Origin: Odiellus spinosus
Taxonomy: Eukaryota > Arthropoda > Arachnida > Opiliones > Phalangiidae
DNA: 64,000 nt
Reading direction: 5' to 3'
NCBI GenBank assembly: GCA_963920705.1
Contig: OY987225.1
Coordinates: 12,170,829 to 12,234,828, forward strand
This document shows positions 21,851 through 33,189 of the stretch, in pieces. The translations under genes were made by a program, and so were the position numbers. Every line of letters starts with the position of its first letter. Positions within the stretch are counted from its first letter, which is position 1. The notes below the pieces were generated by a model that saw only the letters and a list, made by a program, of their open reading frames with translations, had not been told where the DNA came from and did not search any database.

Positions 21851-23010
21851 TACCATCTCAGTTCGTCTTACTGCAGTAAGACCCGTGTTGAAGTCGAAAG
21901 CCAGCCTCTTCCAACCAGGAAAAATTGTAAATGATGTTTATGACAAGGTAGCGCTTCCCCCACCGACGCCATCCGGCTCGAGGCACCTTCACCGACATTA
22001 GAGACAACCTTCTCGAGTTCAGTGGGCTCGTTGTGCAGTACCGTGAACGTAGGCGAAACCGTGTACTCGGTAATGAAGACCGAGAAGTGGATATTGTAGC
22101 ACGTTTTGAAGACAATCCTCGTACCAGTAGATCGGTCGCACACGAGGTTGGACTAAGCCAGGCTACTGTTGTTGCTATTTTTCATCGCCACCACTACCGG
22201 CCTTATCATATCCACCTCCATCAAGTCTTAACAGACGACGATTACCTAAGACAGCAAGACCTTTGTCTTACCATGCGTGACCTAATTGCAGCCGATCCAC
22301 TATTTTTGCAAAAGGTCCTGTTTTCGGAAGAGGCTACATATCACAGGGATGGTATGGTAAACCGTCATAACATGCATTACTGACCCATCACAATCCCTAT
22401 TGGTTACGACACCATTACCATCAAATTCGATGGAAGGTAAATGTCTGGGTTGGTATTCTTGGGAACCGAATTATCGGTCCCTTTTTCTTCGTTGCGAACA
22501 TTACTAGAGAACTGTACTTGGACTTCCTGCTATATGAGTTTTTTTACGCGATAGAAGCATTGCCATTAGCAGTGATTCGCAACATGTTTTTAAAACAGGA
22601 TGGAGCCCCACCACATTGGGGCGGTCAATGTTCGTCAATGGCTGAACCATCACTTTCCCACACATTGAGCATTTACGCTTATGTGCTTACCGTACGGAAT
22701 CAACTTTGGTGTTTCAGAACTCGCGTCGATTCAATTCAATCATGATCTTATTATTAAAGTTGTTAAATAAATTGTCTCGTAGTTAAGTCTAGTGAATTAC
22801 GAGGCTGAGATCTGTGCCACTGCAATATTTCTAGCCATCAGGCATTTACCCTATTAAACCCATAGAAATATCCCATTTGGTTACAATGACACGTATTAAC
22901 TTACACCCGGTATACGAGGTCTACACTGTAGTATAGTGACATCATCCGACGGCATTATTGGGGGACGTCCACAAAGATAGGTGTTGGGCTGATCTTTACC
23001 ACCCTGTATA
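21850..23010 (+). mobile_element. DD41D mariner-like transposon, copy 2 (right half of the pair)
   Basis: It reads rightward and ends ACCACCCTGTATA at 23,010, a usual mariner terminus with TA. Its last 260 bp match the end of the copy finishing at 57,602, including GACGGCATTATTGGGGGACG. Confidence 0.85.
21950..22730 (+). pseudogene. DD41D mariner transposase, inactivated (copy 2)
   Basis: The middle of the protein (DREVDIVARFEDNPRTSRSV, HRHHYRPYHIHLHQVLTDDD) is open at 22,033-22,383. The first catalytic residue reads FSEEAT where the 56.7 kb copy has FSDEAT, so Asp has become Glu. A stop follows at MHY*. QDGAP is intact near 22,600. The C-terminal third is deleted; the frame jumps from near QWLN to the final AYVLTV region. 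Confidence 0.8.
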
Positions 23011-23671
23011 ACAGAATTGCTAAGAAATATTCACAACAATAGAAAATCTCTGCAATTTCCATGTACAGCGGCCGCTATTATTAAAACAGCAGTTTAGAGC
23101 GTAGCTGCTGATTTTTGGAAATCGTGGCCGTAGTTTTGGGAACTGCTCTTCTGCGAACTGCTGTTATGGGGTAGACCCGAGATAGACAAACGTAGCTCTG
23201 AACTTTTGCCTACGCCGCTGGGAAAACTACTTCTTCTACTACTGCACGCTACTCTTGTATGAAGTCATCGAGTTCTGTTAAAGCGTATGGTCGTAACTAA
23301 TTCGTTTTTGGCAAGCGTATTTTCTTAACTAAATGATTATAATAAATGTTAACCATTATTATACAGTTCACTATTGTCTATATTTTCAGTGAGTAAAAAA
23401 ATTATATTGAATAGGTAGTCATAAAATGAGGAAGCCTGATTGGCGAGCGGAATTAAGCGAGAAATTTAAAATTCTTCGCCTGTTTTTCTACGTACTCTTA
23501 ATTCCGTTATCGGTACTAACGTCGAATTAAAGTTTTAAATCGTAAATGGTGTTCGTGCAAACCTTACAGGAATACGTCTGCCCATATCGAAGTTTATATC
23601 TAGTTAAGTCATATATTATTTTTCAAGTATTAAATATTTCTATATCTCTAAATAACCAAAACATTACTTAC
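23011..23671. other. Intron sequence, nothing recognised
   Basis: It lies downstream (minus strand) of the acyltransferase exon. No repeat or ORF can be supported; the plus-strand frame at 23,546-23,746 overlaps the exon antisense. Confidence 0.4.
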
Positions 23672-23765
23672 CCAATAAATATAAATGTGTCCACCGCTAA
23701 AAATCCAGAACCAATAGCTTCAAATAGAATATCACCAACGATTTGATCAAGGCTCATTAAATTTC
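23672..23765 (-). CDS. NRF-6-like acyltransferase, exon (fourth one seen)
   Basis: This 94-nt exon lies between acceptor TTTTTTCAG and donor GG|GTAAGTAATG on the minus strand. It enters in phase 1 (GA completes AGA with the A left by the 49,590-49,769 exon) and leaves in phase 2. It codes NLMSLDQIVGDILFEAIGSG then FLAVDTFIFIG, matching the family's VDTFFxLSG segment at the start of a transmembrane helix. Codons are open in this frame only. The preceding intron is 25.8 kb and packed with transposons; the following one is 10.9 kb. Splicing across such distances is not proven by sequence, so this could be the remnant of a split gene. Confidence 0.85.
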
Positions 23766-24133
23766 CTGAAAAAATCGAAATGAGCAAAATTTTTGTATTA
23801 AATATTTTTCGAGTGAGTTTAAAATAGATTTAATTGAACGGCATCCTCTCCATTTATATCCATGTAGCTTTTATTCTAGTCAATTTCTCAAGCTATATTT
23901 TTGGTATTCAAATTTCTCAATCGAAACCACACGGAAGCCCAATTGAACCTAGGTTTTGAATTTATAATAAATCGGTTTACTCCCTTTTGCTCTAACCCGT
24001 TCTGTACGACGAACAAAGATTTTTTACATTGTTCAGCTAGATAAAATTAACTTAATAATACCACAGGTAAATCATGCCTGATGGATGAATACTTGTGTTA
24101 ATGTTTATTTAAATTACCTTTTAGGATAAAAAA
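23766..24133. other. Start of acyltransferase intron sequence (left edge), AT-rich
   Basis: No feature is recognised apart from the branch/polypyrimidine context beside the exon. Confidence 0.4.
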
Positions 24134-24815
24134 AAATGTTCTGGACCTGCTACAGTACCATTGGGTCGATTCTCATTCGACCGAATCCCATTGGACCGCC
24201 TATCCCATTCGACCGCGAAACCCGCACTTTTCCGGGTTTATGATTCGGTCCAATGGGACAAGAATCTTTGCTTAAATATACCCGATGGGATTTACAAAAT
24301 TAAATCTTCGAAGGGAAACGATTAAATGGACTTATAATAATTTAATGGTCAAGTAACTTGAGCACTAGACAAATATGTTTCGTAAAATAGTAATGAAATG
24401 TTATTGTTTAGAAAAACAAAATATTTTTAAATCAACGAAATTCAACTTTATAAATCGAACTGTTGAGTTTAATTAATATTTTTAAGTCATAATCATGAGA
24501 TTAATTAATATTTTTAAGTCATAATCATGAGATTACAATATTTCCGCCGCTGTTTTAGGGTATCTTCTAGATACAATTTATAAAGAGATCCCTTCTGGAA
24601 ACCAGTTATTTTTAAACAATACACTGTAGACTGTTAAGACTCTACTAGAAATATCAAAACTGGATAAAGTCTTATAAGATATTGGTGGTTAATTATTAAA
24701 TTTACGAAATTAGGCTCGAAGTTCTGATTTTTTTTTCATATGTCAATGAAATGGCCCGTGAACCTACAGAGATGTTTGTTTAAGCCGGGTGTACAGACTA
24801 ACATGGGCGCGCCTA
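24134..24815. repeat. Second copy of the end of the 13.1-17.5 kb element
   Basis: It begins ACCATTGGGTCGATTCTC, passes CACTAGACAAATATG, contains a 46-bp direct duplication (ATTAATATTTTTAAGTCATA, near 24,472 and 24,504) and ends at GGTGTACAGACTAACATGGG. It matches the complement of 16,850-17,516. It appears to be a solo end; no second arm was found nearby. Confidence 0.75.
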
Positions 24816-25170
24816 GTTTTGATTTGACATCATCCATAATCTCCCTAAAACCATTATTATTATTACTAACTAAATATCTTGGCCAAACTAACCAGCGACG
24901 TAAGAAACATAACATACCATTCAACACCTAGAGCTAGGGGCTACCAACTATATACAAGAGCAGACAAATCATCTGCCTTCAGAACCTGGGAAACTCAGTT
25001 TTAGAGGAACTATACTTTTTGGCTCCGCGCCACAGTCTCTTTATGTACCTTGTAAAGCGGTCAGCCAAGTCACGTGGGCCTTACAGGCGCGTTACCGAAG
25101 TTTTTATATCCGCGCGAAGGGGGGAGAGCAACGTAAATTACATAGCGCACGAAAATACGAAGTAGTACAC
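24816..25170. other. Unassigned sequence
   Basis: No gene or repeat family is recognised, although a GC-richer patch lies at 25,060-25,120. Confidence 0.4.
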
Positions 25171-25174
25171 TTCT

Positions 25175-25375
25175 TGATATAATTATTAACTTCTGGTAAA
25201 ACGTATTTGTAATTTTCAAATCTCCATAATAAAATACAAGAGTTCCAAACCCAACCTAAACCAACCTATGGGATTTTAACACGGAGATTTGAGTTTCATT
25301 TAAGTTTTGGTCCCATTTCTGATGGTCGTAGATTCTTATTTTTTCTGAACTCCCCAGGTCCTAGTAAGAGTCTAC
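25175..25375 (-). repeat. Single inverted unit of the 15.1-15.96 kb minisatellite
   Basis: AAAACGTATTTGTAATTTTC, TGGTCGTAGATTCTTATTTT and CCCAGGTCCTA match the minisatellite unit. Confidence 0.65.
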
Positions 25376-25690
25376 CCCCATTTGACCCAATTTCATCTCC
25401 TCCAATCTCATTTCACCTAATTCCCATTTCGCTCAGTCCTATTTCACTCAATCTCATATCGCCCAATTCCCATTTGACCTAGTTCTATTTCGCCTAATCC
25501 CATATCACTCAATTCTATTTCGCCTAATCCCATATAACTCAATCCCCATTTCGCTCAAGTACCATTTGGCCCAATCCCATTTAGCCTACTATCCATTTCC
25601 CGTAATTTCCATATCGCCAAATCACATTCGATTAATTTCAATTTTACCCAATTGTTATTTCGCCCAATGCAGTCCCAAGGTAAATGCCTT
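25370..25690 (+). repeat. Degenerate 14-16-bp repeat, CCCATTTCGCCTAAT-type
   Basis: About 18-20 imperfect units of the form (T/C)CCCATTT(C/G)(G/A)CC(C/T)AAT follow one another. The complement (ATTGGGCGAAGTGGGA) appears in scattered form at 26,175-26,335. The open frame 25,566-25,814 is a by-product. Confidence 0.8.
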
Positions 25691-25789
25691 CACGAACAAT
25701 ATCGACTTGATCGGTTCCTTTCGGCCCGTTTTATCATTTCTGCACGCACTTCTTGATGTATCTAAAGAACAATTTAAATTATTAGTTTT

Positions 25790-26110
25790 GTTAACCCAAC
25801 CCAACCTACCTTAACTCAACCGAACCTAACGCAGCCTAACGCAGCCTACCCTAACACAACCCAACCTAGCCCAACCCAACCTAGCCCAACCCAATCTAAA
25901 GAACAATTTACTTTATTAGTTTTGATAACCTAACCCAACCTAACTAAACCCAACCCCACCTAACTTTACCCAACCAACCCAACCTATCATAAACCAGCCC
26001 AACCCAACAAATTTCCTTTATTAGTTTCGATAACCTAACCCAATTTACCCTAATCCAACCCATCCCATCCCAACCCAACCTAAATCAGGCTAACCTAATC
26101 TAATAAAATT
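25790..26110 (+). repeat. CCTAA/CCAAC-type degenerate telomere-like tract
   Basis: Runs such as CCCAACCTAGCCCAACCCAA and CTAACCCAACCTAACT recall arthropod (CCTAA)n, but the period is broken and mixed. Confidence 0.75.
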
Positions 26111-26792
26111 AAGCAAAACGGGAAGAGAAATTTTTAGGTTGGGAATAGATAATTCTGAGCTAACTGATAAAATGATTGGGCGAAGTGGGACTGGGCGAAT
26201 TGAGACAAGGAACTTTTAGTTAGGGCGGATTTGGAATCGATAATTTTGGGCCAAATTATAATACGTTTGGGTGAAGTAGGATTGGGCGAAATGCAAATAA
26301 ATTATTTTAGGCCAAAAATGCTTTGGGCGAAATATTTGGGAGAAAGGGGTACATACCCTAATGGTCCCATAGCCAGTATTATTTAGGGGGTCGGAATATC
26401 GTAATTTCCCCCTAACTGCTGTTATTTAGATGAAATAAACTAATTTAAATTTTAAATTGTATTATTTATCTCCTATTGTATAATCATCGATAAAAATTGT
26501 CGGATGAATGGAATTCTACATTTATTTTCATCTTTTATTTTAGGTAGGGTTAGGTTAGGTTAACTTAACGTCGGTGTCGGGGAGGTTATATTTTGGTTTC
26601 CCAACCTGTTTAAATTACAAGACCTACTGACTGGTCGAAAAACTCGAGAGAGATTTTTTTTCGCAAACTTCCACAATAGCGAACAGTGACCATAGTCAAA
26701 GCGCAAAAGGTTGTAGCCTTGAACTCAACGCACTGAAAAAAAAAAAAAAATCGGCCCGAGCCGCACTAAGATATTTAATTCTCTGGGGCTTC
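26111..26792. other. Repeat-poor spacer before gypsy-B
   Basis: It holds scattered GGGCGAA-type motifs, GGTTAGGTTAGG near 26,550 and an A15 run near 26,737. There is no gene. The last five bases before the LTR (ACCAC, 26,793-26,797) are one half of the gypsy-B target duplication. Confidence 0.5.
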
Positions 26793-26797
26793 ACCAC

Positions 26798-27014
26798 TGT
26801 CATAGTAGACCTAGGCCTAAATAGACCTAGGTGTTTGTGATGAGATAACGACACATGATTTAGATAATGATTAAAAACATATTAGCTTATATATAAACAA
26901 TAGCAATGATGTCGACGCATACAGTGTACCAATATATAATGTATGAGTGTAGTCTGAATAAAATAAAAGTAATACAATCTAAACTAGTCTTGTTCTAATC
27001 TCACGACTATAACA
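26798..27014 (+). repeat. Gypsy-B 5' LTR
   Basis: It starts TGTCATAGTAGACC and ends CACGACTATAACA. Against the 40,677-40,893 LTR it shows roughly a dozen substitutions or small indels (for example GTCGACGCATA against GTCGGCGCACA), so the provirus is old. Confidence 0.9.
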
Positions 27015-27034
27015 TGGTGCCAGAAGTAGTTGAG
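27015..27034 (+). promoter_or_regulatory. Gypsy-B primer binding site
   Basis: TGGTGCCAGAAGTAGTTGAG follows the LTR directly, as expected for a tRNA 3' end ending in CCA. Gypsy-A uses nearly the same site (TGGTGCCAGAAGTGACTG). Confidence 0.75.
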
Positions 27035-27116
27035 TAAGCAACGAAACAACCCTTACGCCAAAGCAGAACCGAAGAAGATGACAACCCTGCGCCACCAGAA
27101 CCATTTACAACCCAGC

Positions 27117-27775
27117 CTTATCATGGCAAGAATACAAGGAAAGGTATACCATATTCGCTGCCGCCACGAAACTTAATAACGAGGATAACGAACATCAAAA
27201 GAGCGTTTTTCTACATGTACTTGGGAATTTACAAAACCCTGAAGATAGGCACCGACCCGACGAAAACACTACTCACCCTCATAATGGAAGCATTTGACAA
27301 TTATTACAAGCCGTACAGGAGCATCAACTATTCACGATACCGATTTTTCACGACGAAACAATTGAAGCACCAAACGTTCGACCAATTTTTTACGGAACTG
27401 AAGGCTCTGGCCCCGGCTTGTGCACTTGGTGGGTTTCAGGATTCAATCATAGCCACAATAATTCACATCGGCACAAAATCACCAGAGGCTCGTAAGTAAA
27501 TGTTACAAATAGATGACCTCGCTCTTGAAGAAGCCATAGCAATTTGCCAAGCAGAAGAAACATCAACGGAACACTTACAACGGATGTCCGAGGCCCACAC
27601 TCCTATAACACCTGGAACAGCGGACTCACTGGATGGCCTGGTGAATTATAACAACTATCGCTCACGAAGGGAAAATCAGAACCATTTTTCAAATCACACA
27701 GACCTCAAGCAGCAAGCGAGACACGCAGATATCCAGGAAACCAACAATACCATAAATATAATAATAATACAATAA
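27117..27775 (+). pseudogene. Gypsy-B gag relic
   Basis: The matrix/capsid-like part (WQEYKERYTIFAAATKL in one frame) changes frame near 27,225, continues IYKTLKIGTDPTKTLLTL, meets a stop at 27,497, and goes on to 27,775 with LEEAIAICQAEE. The zinc knuckle is not reached: the frame is cut by the inverted duplication. It packaged the element's RNA when intact. Confidence 0.75.
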
Positions 27776-27875
27776 TTTTTATTCAGCATTAGTAAGAATT
27801 AAGGTTCAATAAACCTATAAAGCAAAATAGTGAAATGTGGAAAAGGTGTATATTTTTTGGAGAAAAAAGGACAGA

Positions 27876-28240
27876 AATTATACAGAAAAGAAGTTGCTTC
27901 GCACCCTTAAAAAAACTCTTTATCTAACTCGAATCAAACCCGTGAAGGGACAGAAATTATTTGTTAGATAAAGAGCAATTTCATATCTTTAAAATTATAG
28001 TTAGTAGATTTAGTCTACTATTTCAAAGATTTTATTACTATTATATATTTTCCAAAAAACGGATAAAGACGACCTAGTTAACCGTCCTCTCCCATTGATG
28101 TTTATTTTAAATTCTATCAGTATCACTAATAAAATTAGCTAAAGATGGAGTTCCTTTAGTGTATATATATTTATCATTAGTCCTAGGTCGTCTTTATCCG
28201 AGTTTTTTTAAGGGTGCGAAGCAACCTCTTTTTTGTATAA
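27876..28240. mobile_element. Foldback head of repeat A, copy 2
   Basis: Same sequence as 11,397-11,911 inside the left B arm. The right-hand arm has lost about 145 bp between CGTCTTTATCCG and AGTTTTTTTAAGGG; the copy at 40,908-41,275 carries the same deletion. Confidence 0.85.
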
Positions 28241-28256
28241 TAATGATTTAGGTGGT

Positions 28257-28473
28257 TGTTATAGTCGTGAGATTAGAACAAGACTAGTTTAGTCTGTATT
28301 ACTTTTATTTTATTCAGACTACACTCTTACATTATATATCGGTACACTGTGTGCGCCGACATCATTGCTATTGTTTATATATATAATCTAATGTTTTTTA
28401 TCATTATCTAAATCATGTGTCGTTATCTTATCACAAACACCTAGGCCTATTTAGGCCTAGGTCTACTATGACA
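28257..28473 (-). repeat. Gypsy-B LTR, duplicated inverted copy
   Basis: This is the reverse complement of 40,677-40,893 with no difference seen by eye over 217 bp, followed inward by the same pol end. It was made by the inverted duplication, not by a new insertion. Confidence 0.9.
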
Positions 28474-28499
28474 ACTTTTATTTATTTTTTTTAAGGTAT

Positions 28500-29516
28500 A
28501 CAAATGTAGGGCATTGGTTTCCTTAATACTCTGCCGCTTCTTGTCACTTGTTGATTGTCTGCATCGTTGCTTTGGTTTTAAGGCGGATGAATGTTGTTTC
28601 GTCGTTCTGTCGGACAAGCATCGGATCTGGTTTTTTCGCTAAAGTTTTGTACTGTTTTTGGTCGCTTTTCCTTCGGACTTTCTTTGATTGTAGCTCCGGT
28701 TTTCGATTCATTCGCAAGGCGTAGATGTATTCTTGTTCTTCTGTACACGTTCCCATTTTCCGAGCGTATGGTGAATGAATCATATTTGTCATTTTCTTGT
28801 ACAACCGCCTTAAGCCAATGTCTTGGTCCTGCGAGATATCGAACTTTATCTCCAGCTTTGAGTACTGGCAGAGATTTATTTGGTCTTTGGTCGGCTTGCC
28901 AGATCATGTTCTGCTGTCTTGCTTCTAACGCTTGCGTTATCTCGTTAGTTGGGTAGTGTGGCGGGAGCGATGCAAGCAAAAAGGTTCGTTGTCAGTGGCG
29001 TTCGTAATCTTCGGCCCATTAAAATTTCTGCCGACGATGGTAGATACGCTTTGGGTGTAGTCGTATATTCTAAGAGCACCTCCTTCAGTGTCTTTTTGGT
29101 CTTTGCAGCCTTGTCCAGAAGGTTTTTTAACGTTTGGACGGATTTTCTGCGAGTCTATTGGTTTTCGGGTGATAAGGACTCGCTGTAATATGTTCTATGT
29201 TCCACTGGTATAGAAACTCCTTAAAGGCAGCCGAATTGTAAGGAGGGCCGTTATCGCTAATCAGCTTTTGCGGAGCACCGTGCCTGGCTATTTGAGACGC
29301 TAAAAATTTTATTACGGCGTATGCTTTCGTCGATTTCATTTCTCGAACTTCAATGAATTTCGAATAATAATCGACGAGTAGTATATAGTTGCGACTATGA
29401 TGGTGAAACAGATTAGATCCAACTGGATTCCATGGTCCCGGCGGAATCGGCAGTGGTTGGATCGGTGTTGCGCTGTTGGCTCTATCGTGCGTTCTGCATA
29501 TGTCGCAGTGTTGTAT
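28500..29516 (-). pseudogene. Gypsy-B integrase/3' pol end, inverted duplicate
   Basis: Same content as 39,634-40,572. Integrase core frame is 29,127-29,516 and C-terminal frame 28,578-28,979, with frame changes in the 150 bp between them. See the 39,634 entry for motifs. Confidence 0.85.
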
Positions 29517-29831
29517 CAAGAATCCATTCAGGCTCCATAAGAATATGGGAGCATAGCTTTAGTCTCTGGTACCATCCTCCCAAACTTTGTAACAAAGTTC
29601 GTCTGCAATTTTCGCAACATTTGTACGCTTAGACCTTTTTTCGGTCGGCTCAATTTTTATTACCCAAAATATTATGTCAAGGTCGTTAGTTGCGCGGGTT
29701 AATAATAGATGTTAGGAGCGATTTACTTGAAAAATCGATTCGAAGTAGACGAACTTTTGCTACAAAGTTTGGGAGGATGGTTATTGAATCGCGGCCCTCC
29801 CATATTCTTATGTAACCTGAATGAATTCTTG
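29517..29831. mobile_element. 315-bp foldback MITE in the gypsy-B integrase (left-arm copy)
   Basis: Ends CAAGAATCCATTCAGG...CCTGAATGAATTCTTG are inverted. The flanking heptamer GTTGTAT occurs on both sides (29,510-29,516 and 29,832-29,838), giving a 7-bp target duplication. Arms contain CATAAGAATATGGGAG and CCAAACTTTG.AACAAAGTTCG. There is no ORF of its own. Confidence 0.85.
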
Positions 29832-30217
29832 GTTGTATGTAGTCATTTATATCTTTGGCCATGTTTTTTTTTTTTTTTTTTATATCACAATTCGATAATT
29901 ACATTGATAACAAACCGGGTTAATGTGATATTCAACCCACCAAAGGAAACCAAAGTTTGTATTATGGTGGGGGTCGGTAAATTCCGTTAGAATTATACAT
30001 AGATTAGATGACGGTGAGAACAATCTCAGTGATTAAAAGGTTAATTTTACAATGATAGGAATAAATTTACAGGTTATTTATTTAATAATGTTAACAAATT
30101 CGTCAAAGTGTTTTGGGGTTCGTAAAATATACTCAAGGTCGAGTTATAATCTATAATGATTTGATTTTGAATGTTATTTACGTATATCGCTATTTTTAAG
30201 TTAAATTTAAGTTTTAG

Positions 30218-33159
30218 CTACTCAAGTAAATACAAATTAAGTTTACGTTTAAATATAACATAATTATTTTCTTGTTTAAGAACAAGAGGTAGCTTGTTAA
30301 ATAGATAAATACCAGAAATCTCGGGGTTTCTATGAGTCTTTTCCTTGGAAAATTTTGGGATAGTTATTTTTAAATCATTCTTAAAGCGAGTCATATAACG
30401 CGGTTGATTTTTATTGTCAACTGAAAATATGTTATCAAAACAACGTGTTTTGTGATGATTCAATAAAATAATTCTATGGAAAAGCTTATTTATAGGTAAT
30501 ACATTAAATTCTTTATAAATGAGGTTAGTTGGATATAATAATGGGCGTTTTAAACATTTTTTTACAGCTCTATTTTGCAATCTCTGTATAGTCTCAATCA
30601 TATAATTCTGAGCGCTGCCCCAACACGCGATGCCATAAGTTATATGCGATTGGATCATACTAAAGTAAATAGTTCTAAATGTATTTTTGTTTAGGATATT
30701 ATAGAATTGACCTAGGCAATAAAATTGTGATCTAAGTTTTTTTATAAGATGCACGATGTGGTCATTCCATTTCAGATGGTTATCAACAATTAAGCCTAAG
30801 TATTTTACCGATTTTCCTTTATGAATTTTATCACAATTGCATTTATCATTATTGTTAAGACAACTAGTATTTGTGTGGAGTTTTAATTTATCTAAGTTAG
30901 TTTGACCACGTTTAGTAAGCGAGAATGTTAGATAGTTCGTCTTTTTAATATTAAGGCTTAGCAAGTTTACGTCTAGCCAATTTTTGGTATTTAATAATCC
31001 CTCGTTGGCTCTTTTAAATACCTCATCCCAGGAGTTCCCAGAAAATAATAATACCGTATCATCGGCAAAAGCTACAGTATTATCTGAAAAGTTATTTATT
31101 AAAAGGTCATTAGTGTAAATGGAGAATAAAATAGGTCCTAGTGGAACGCCATAAGTATAAAATACAGGTTTACTAAGTACATCATGTATCTTAACGCAAG
31201 CTTCTCTGTTTTTGAGATAGCTTTCAAATAACTTTAATGGCAATCCATAGATACCAATTTTTTGTAGTTTTTGAATTAGACGATTGAGGCTTACAGTATC
31301 AAAGGCTTTGGCTAAATCAAGGAATATCGCGAGAACTTTTTTGTTTGAATCCAATTTATTAATCGCAAAATTATTAAATGAGTTTAGGGCATCTTCAGTG
31401 GATAGCCCTTTTCTAAATCCAAATTGATTAGGGGATAACAATTGATGTTTGTCTAGGTAGGAGTCTAATTGAATTTTAATTGATTTCTCGATTATTTTGG
31501 ATAATGTATTTAGAATTGAGATCGGTCTGTAGTTTATTAATAATGTTGAATCACCACCCTTAAAGATGGGAGAAATCAGTGCTTTTTTACAAGATTGCGG
31601 AAATTTCCCACTTGCAAAGCATAAGTTAACTATATAAGTGATAGGTGAAATTAAAAATTTCGATACTTTTTTGAAGGTGATCGAACTAATATTATCAATT
31701 CCACATGATTTTGTATTTTTCAGAGAGTTAATATGTTTTGTTATATCTTCGGGGGTGGTTGGATTAAAAAAAAATGCATTTCCTTTTTTTCTAGAGTGGT
31801 TCAAATTAGGGTATAGCTTTTCCAGACTATTTAGGTCATTAGAATCTTGAATAATAGTAGCTAAATTTGAACCCACCTTTGAAAAATAATTATTAAAACC
31901 TTCAGCAATTTTTTGGGGTTTATATTTTGAATCAAGGATTGTATTATCAATTGCAATATTACCGATTTCATTTCTGATTTTATGGTTTGGATTCCGGAGA
32001 TTATTTATTATATTCCATAATTTAGCATTATCATTTTGAGCGTTTTGTACTTTTAACGCGTAGTATTTGTTTTTTGTAAATTTAATTAGATTTTTTAGTT
32101 TATTCTGGTATTCTTTAAATTTCTTTTTTAGATCGCTATTAAATGGTTCTTTGACCAAGGTTATTTTTAATTTATCTCGAGTTTGCATACTTTTTAATAG
32201 TCCAGATGTCATCCAAGGTTTTAATTTGGCAAAAATATTGCTATTTGAGACTTTGTTTAACGCAATATACGGTTTTTGTGCTAGTTTAATATAAAATTGT
32301 AGTGTACTAGTAAAGTTATCACATGCTGAATCAACATCTGTTTCTTTGTATACCGTTAACCAGTTTTTTATAATCAATTCTAGGAATCTTATTATCATGT
32401 TGTAAATTAATCTGTTTTTTTTTTCGTTATAATGGGTGTAACTATTTCCATAATTATGGGATAGTGATCTGTGATAGATGATTCAAGTACATAGGAGTTT
32501 ATAATAGAACTAGGTTTTTGGTCTAGTCTAGCGAAAATATGGTCTACGCAGGTTTTACTATGAGTAGTTACTCTAGTAGGAATGTTGATTAAAGAAAGAA
32601 AATAAGATGAGGATAAAACATCCAGATAATCATTAACTAGGGGGGTAAGGTTTGGTGTTAAAATATCGATATTTATGTCACCCGTGATAATAACATTTTG
32701 AAATGTTTTATAAGTTAGGAGTTCTAATTCAAGGGCTTGAATAAATTTCGCGATATCTGTGCTAGGAGATCGATATATTGATAATAATTTGATTGGCCTG
32801 TTATTTATATTGAATGAAACAGATAAACAATTTGATTCGTGTAATACAAATTCTTTAGATTCGAAATTAATTAATTTTTTAATAAATATTACAATTCCAT
32901 CGGCTCTATTCTGTAAGTTTTCAGTGAATATTAAATCATAGTCTTGAATATAAAAAAGGTGTATATTTATATCCTTAAGCCAACATTCAGATAAAACAAT
33001 TATGTCAAATTGAAAGCGTAACGAATCAAGGTATATCAAAAGTTCGTCAAAGTTTTTGTTCAGACTTCTTATGTTAAAATGTATTAATTTGAAGTTATTA
33101 TTATCACATAAGTTATTTGATAAATCATTAGTTGATATTTTAATCGAAATATTATTCAT
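30218..33159 (-). pseudogene. Non-LTR ORF2: endonuclease plus reverse transcriptase, frameshifted
   Basis: The endonuclease (32,407-33,159) shows FNIRSLNKN, LSECWL, GDINIDIL, CVDHIF and SITDHYPI, the usual APE-type catalytic motifs. The reverse transcriptase (30,218-32,398, 726 codons) shows YRPISIL, QFGFRKGLST, IFLDLAKAFDTV and VAFADDTVLLF. The two frames separate at an A10 run (32,415-32,424 on plus), a 1-nt change. In the RT, GVP is followed directly by LGPILFSIY; the QGSV-like residues expected there are missing (in-frame 12-nt loss). The protein nicks target DNA and copies the RNA in the nucleus when intact; here it is probably inactive. Confidence 0.85.
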
Positions 33160-33189
33160 AATAGAGAGAGAACGAAAACAATTAAGTAA

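Larger units (their letters stand above)
27778..30401. repeat. Inverted duplication B, left arm (2.6 kb)
   Basis: This is the mirror image of 34,273-41,384 once gypsy-A and its target repeat are removed from the right arm. Open frames in both arms are identical over hundreds of residues, apart from rare single changes (one Ala/Thr pair at 29,1xx/40,0xx). The arm contains the repeat-A foldback head, gypsy-B LTR and integrase end, a 315-bp MITE and the 3' end of a non-LTR element, all inverted. Confidence 0.9.

Noticed and set aside
23546..23746. 66-codon plus-strand frame
   Set aside because: It overlaps the acyltransferase exon in antisense and has no recognised features.
28591..28956. 121-codon frame antisense to the gypsy-B pol end (also at 40,194-40,559)
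   Set aside because: Shadow of the pol frame; present twice only because of the inverted duplication.
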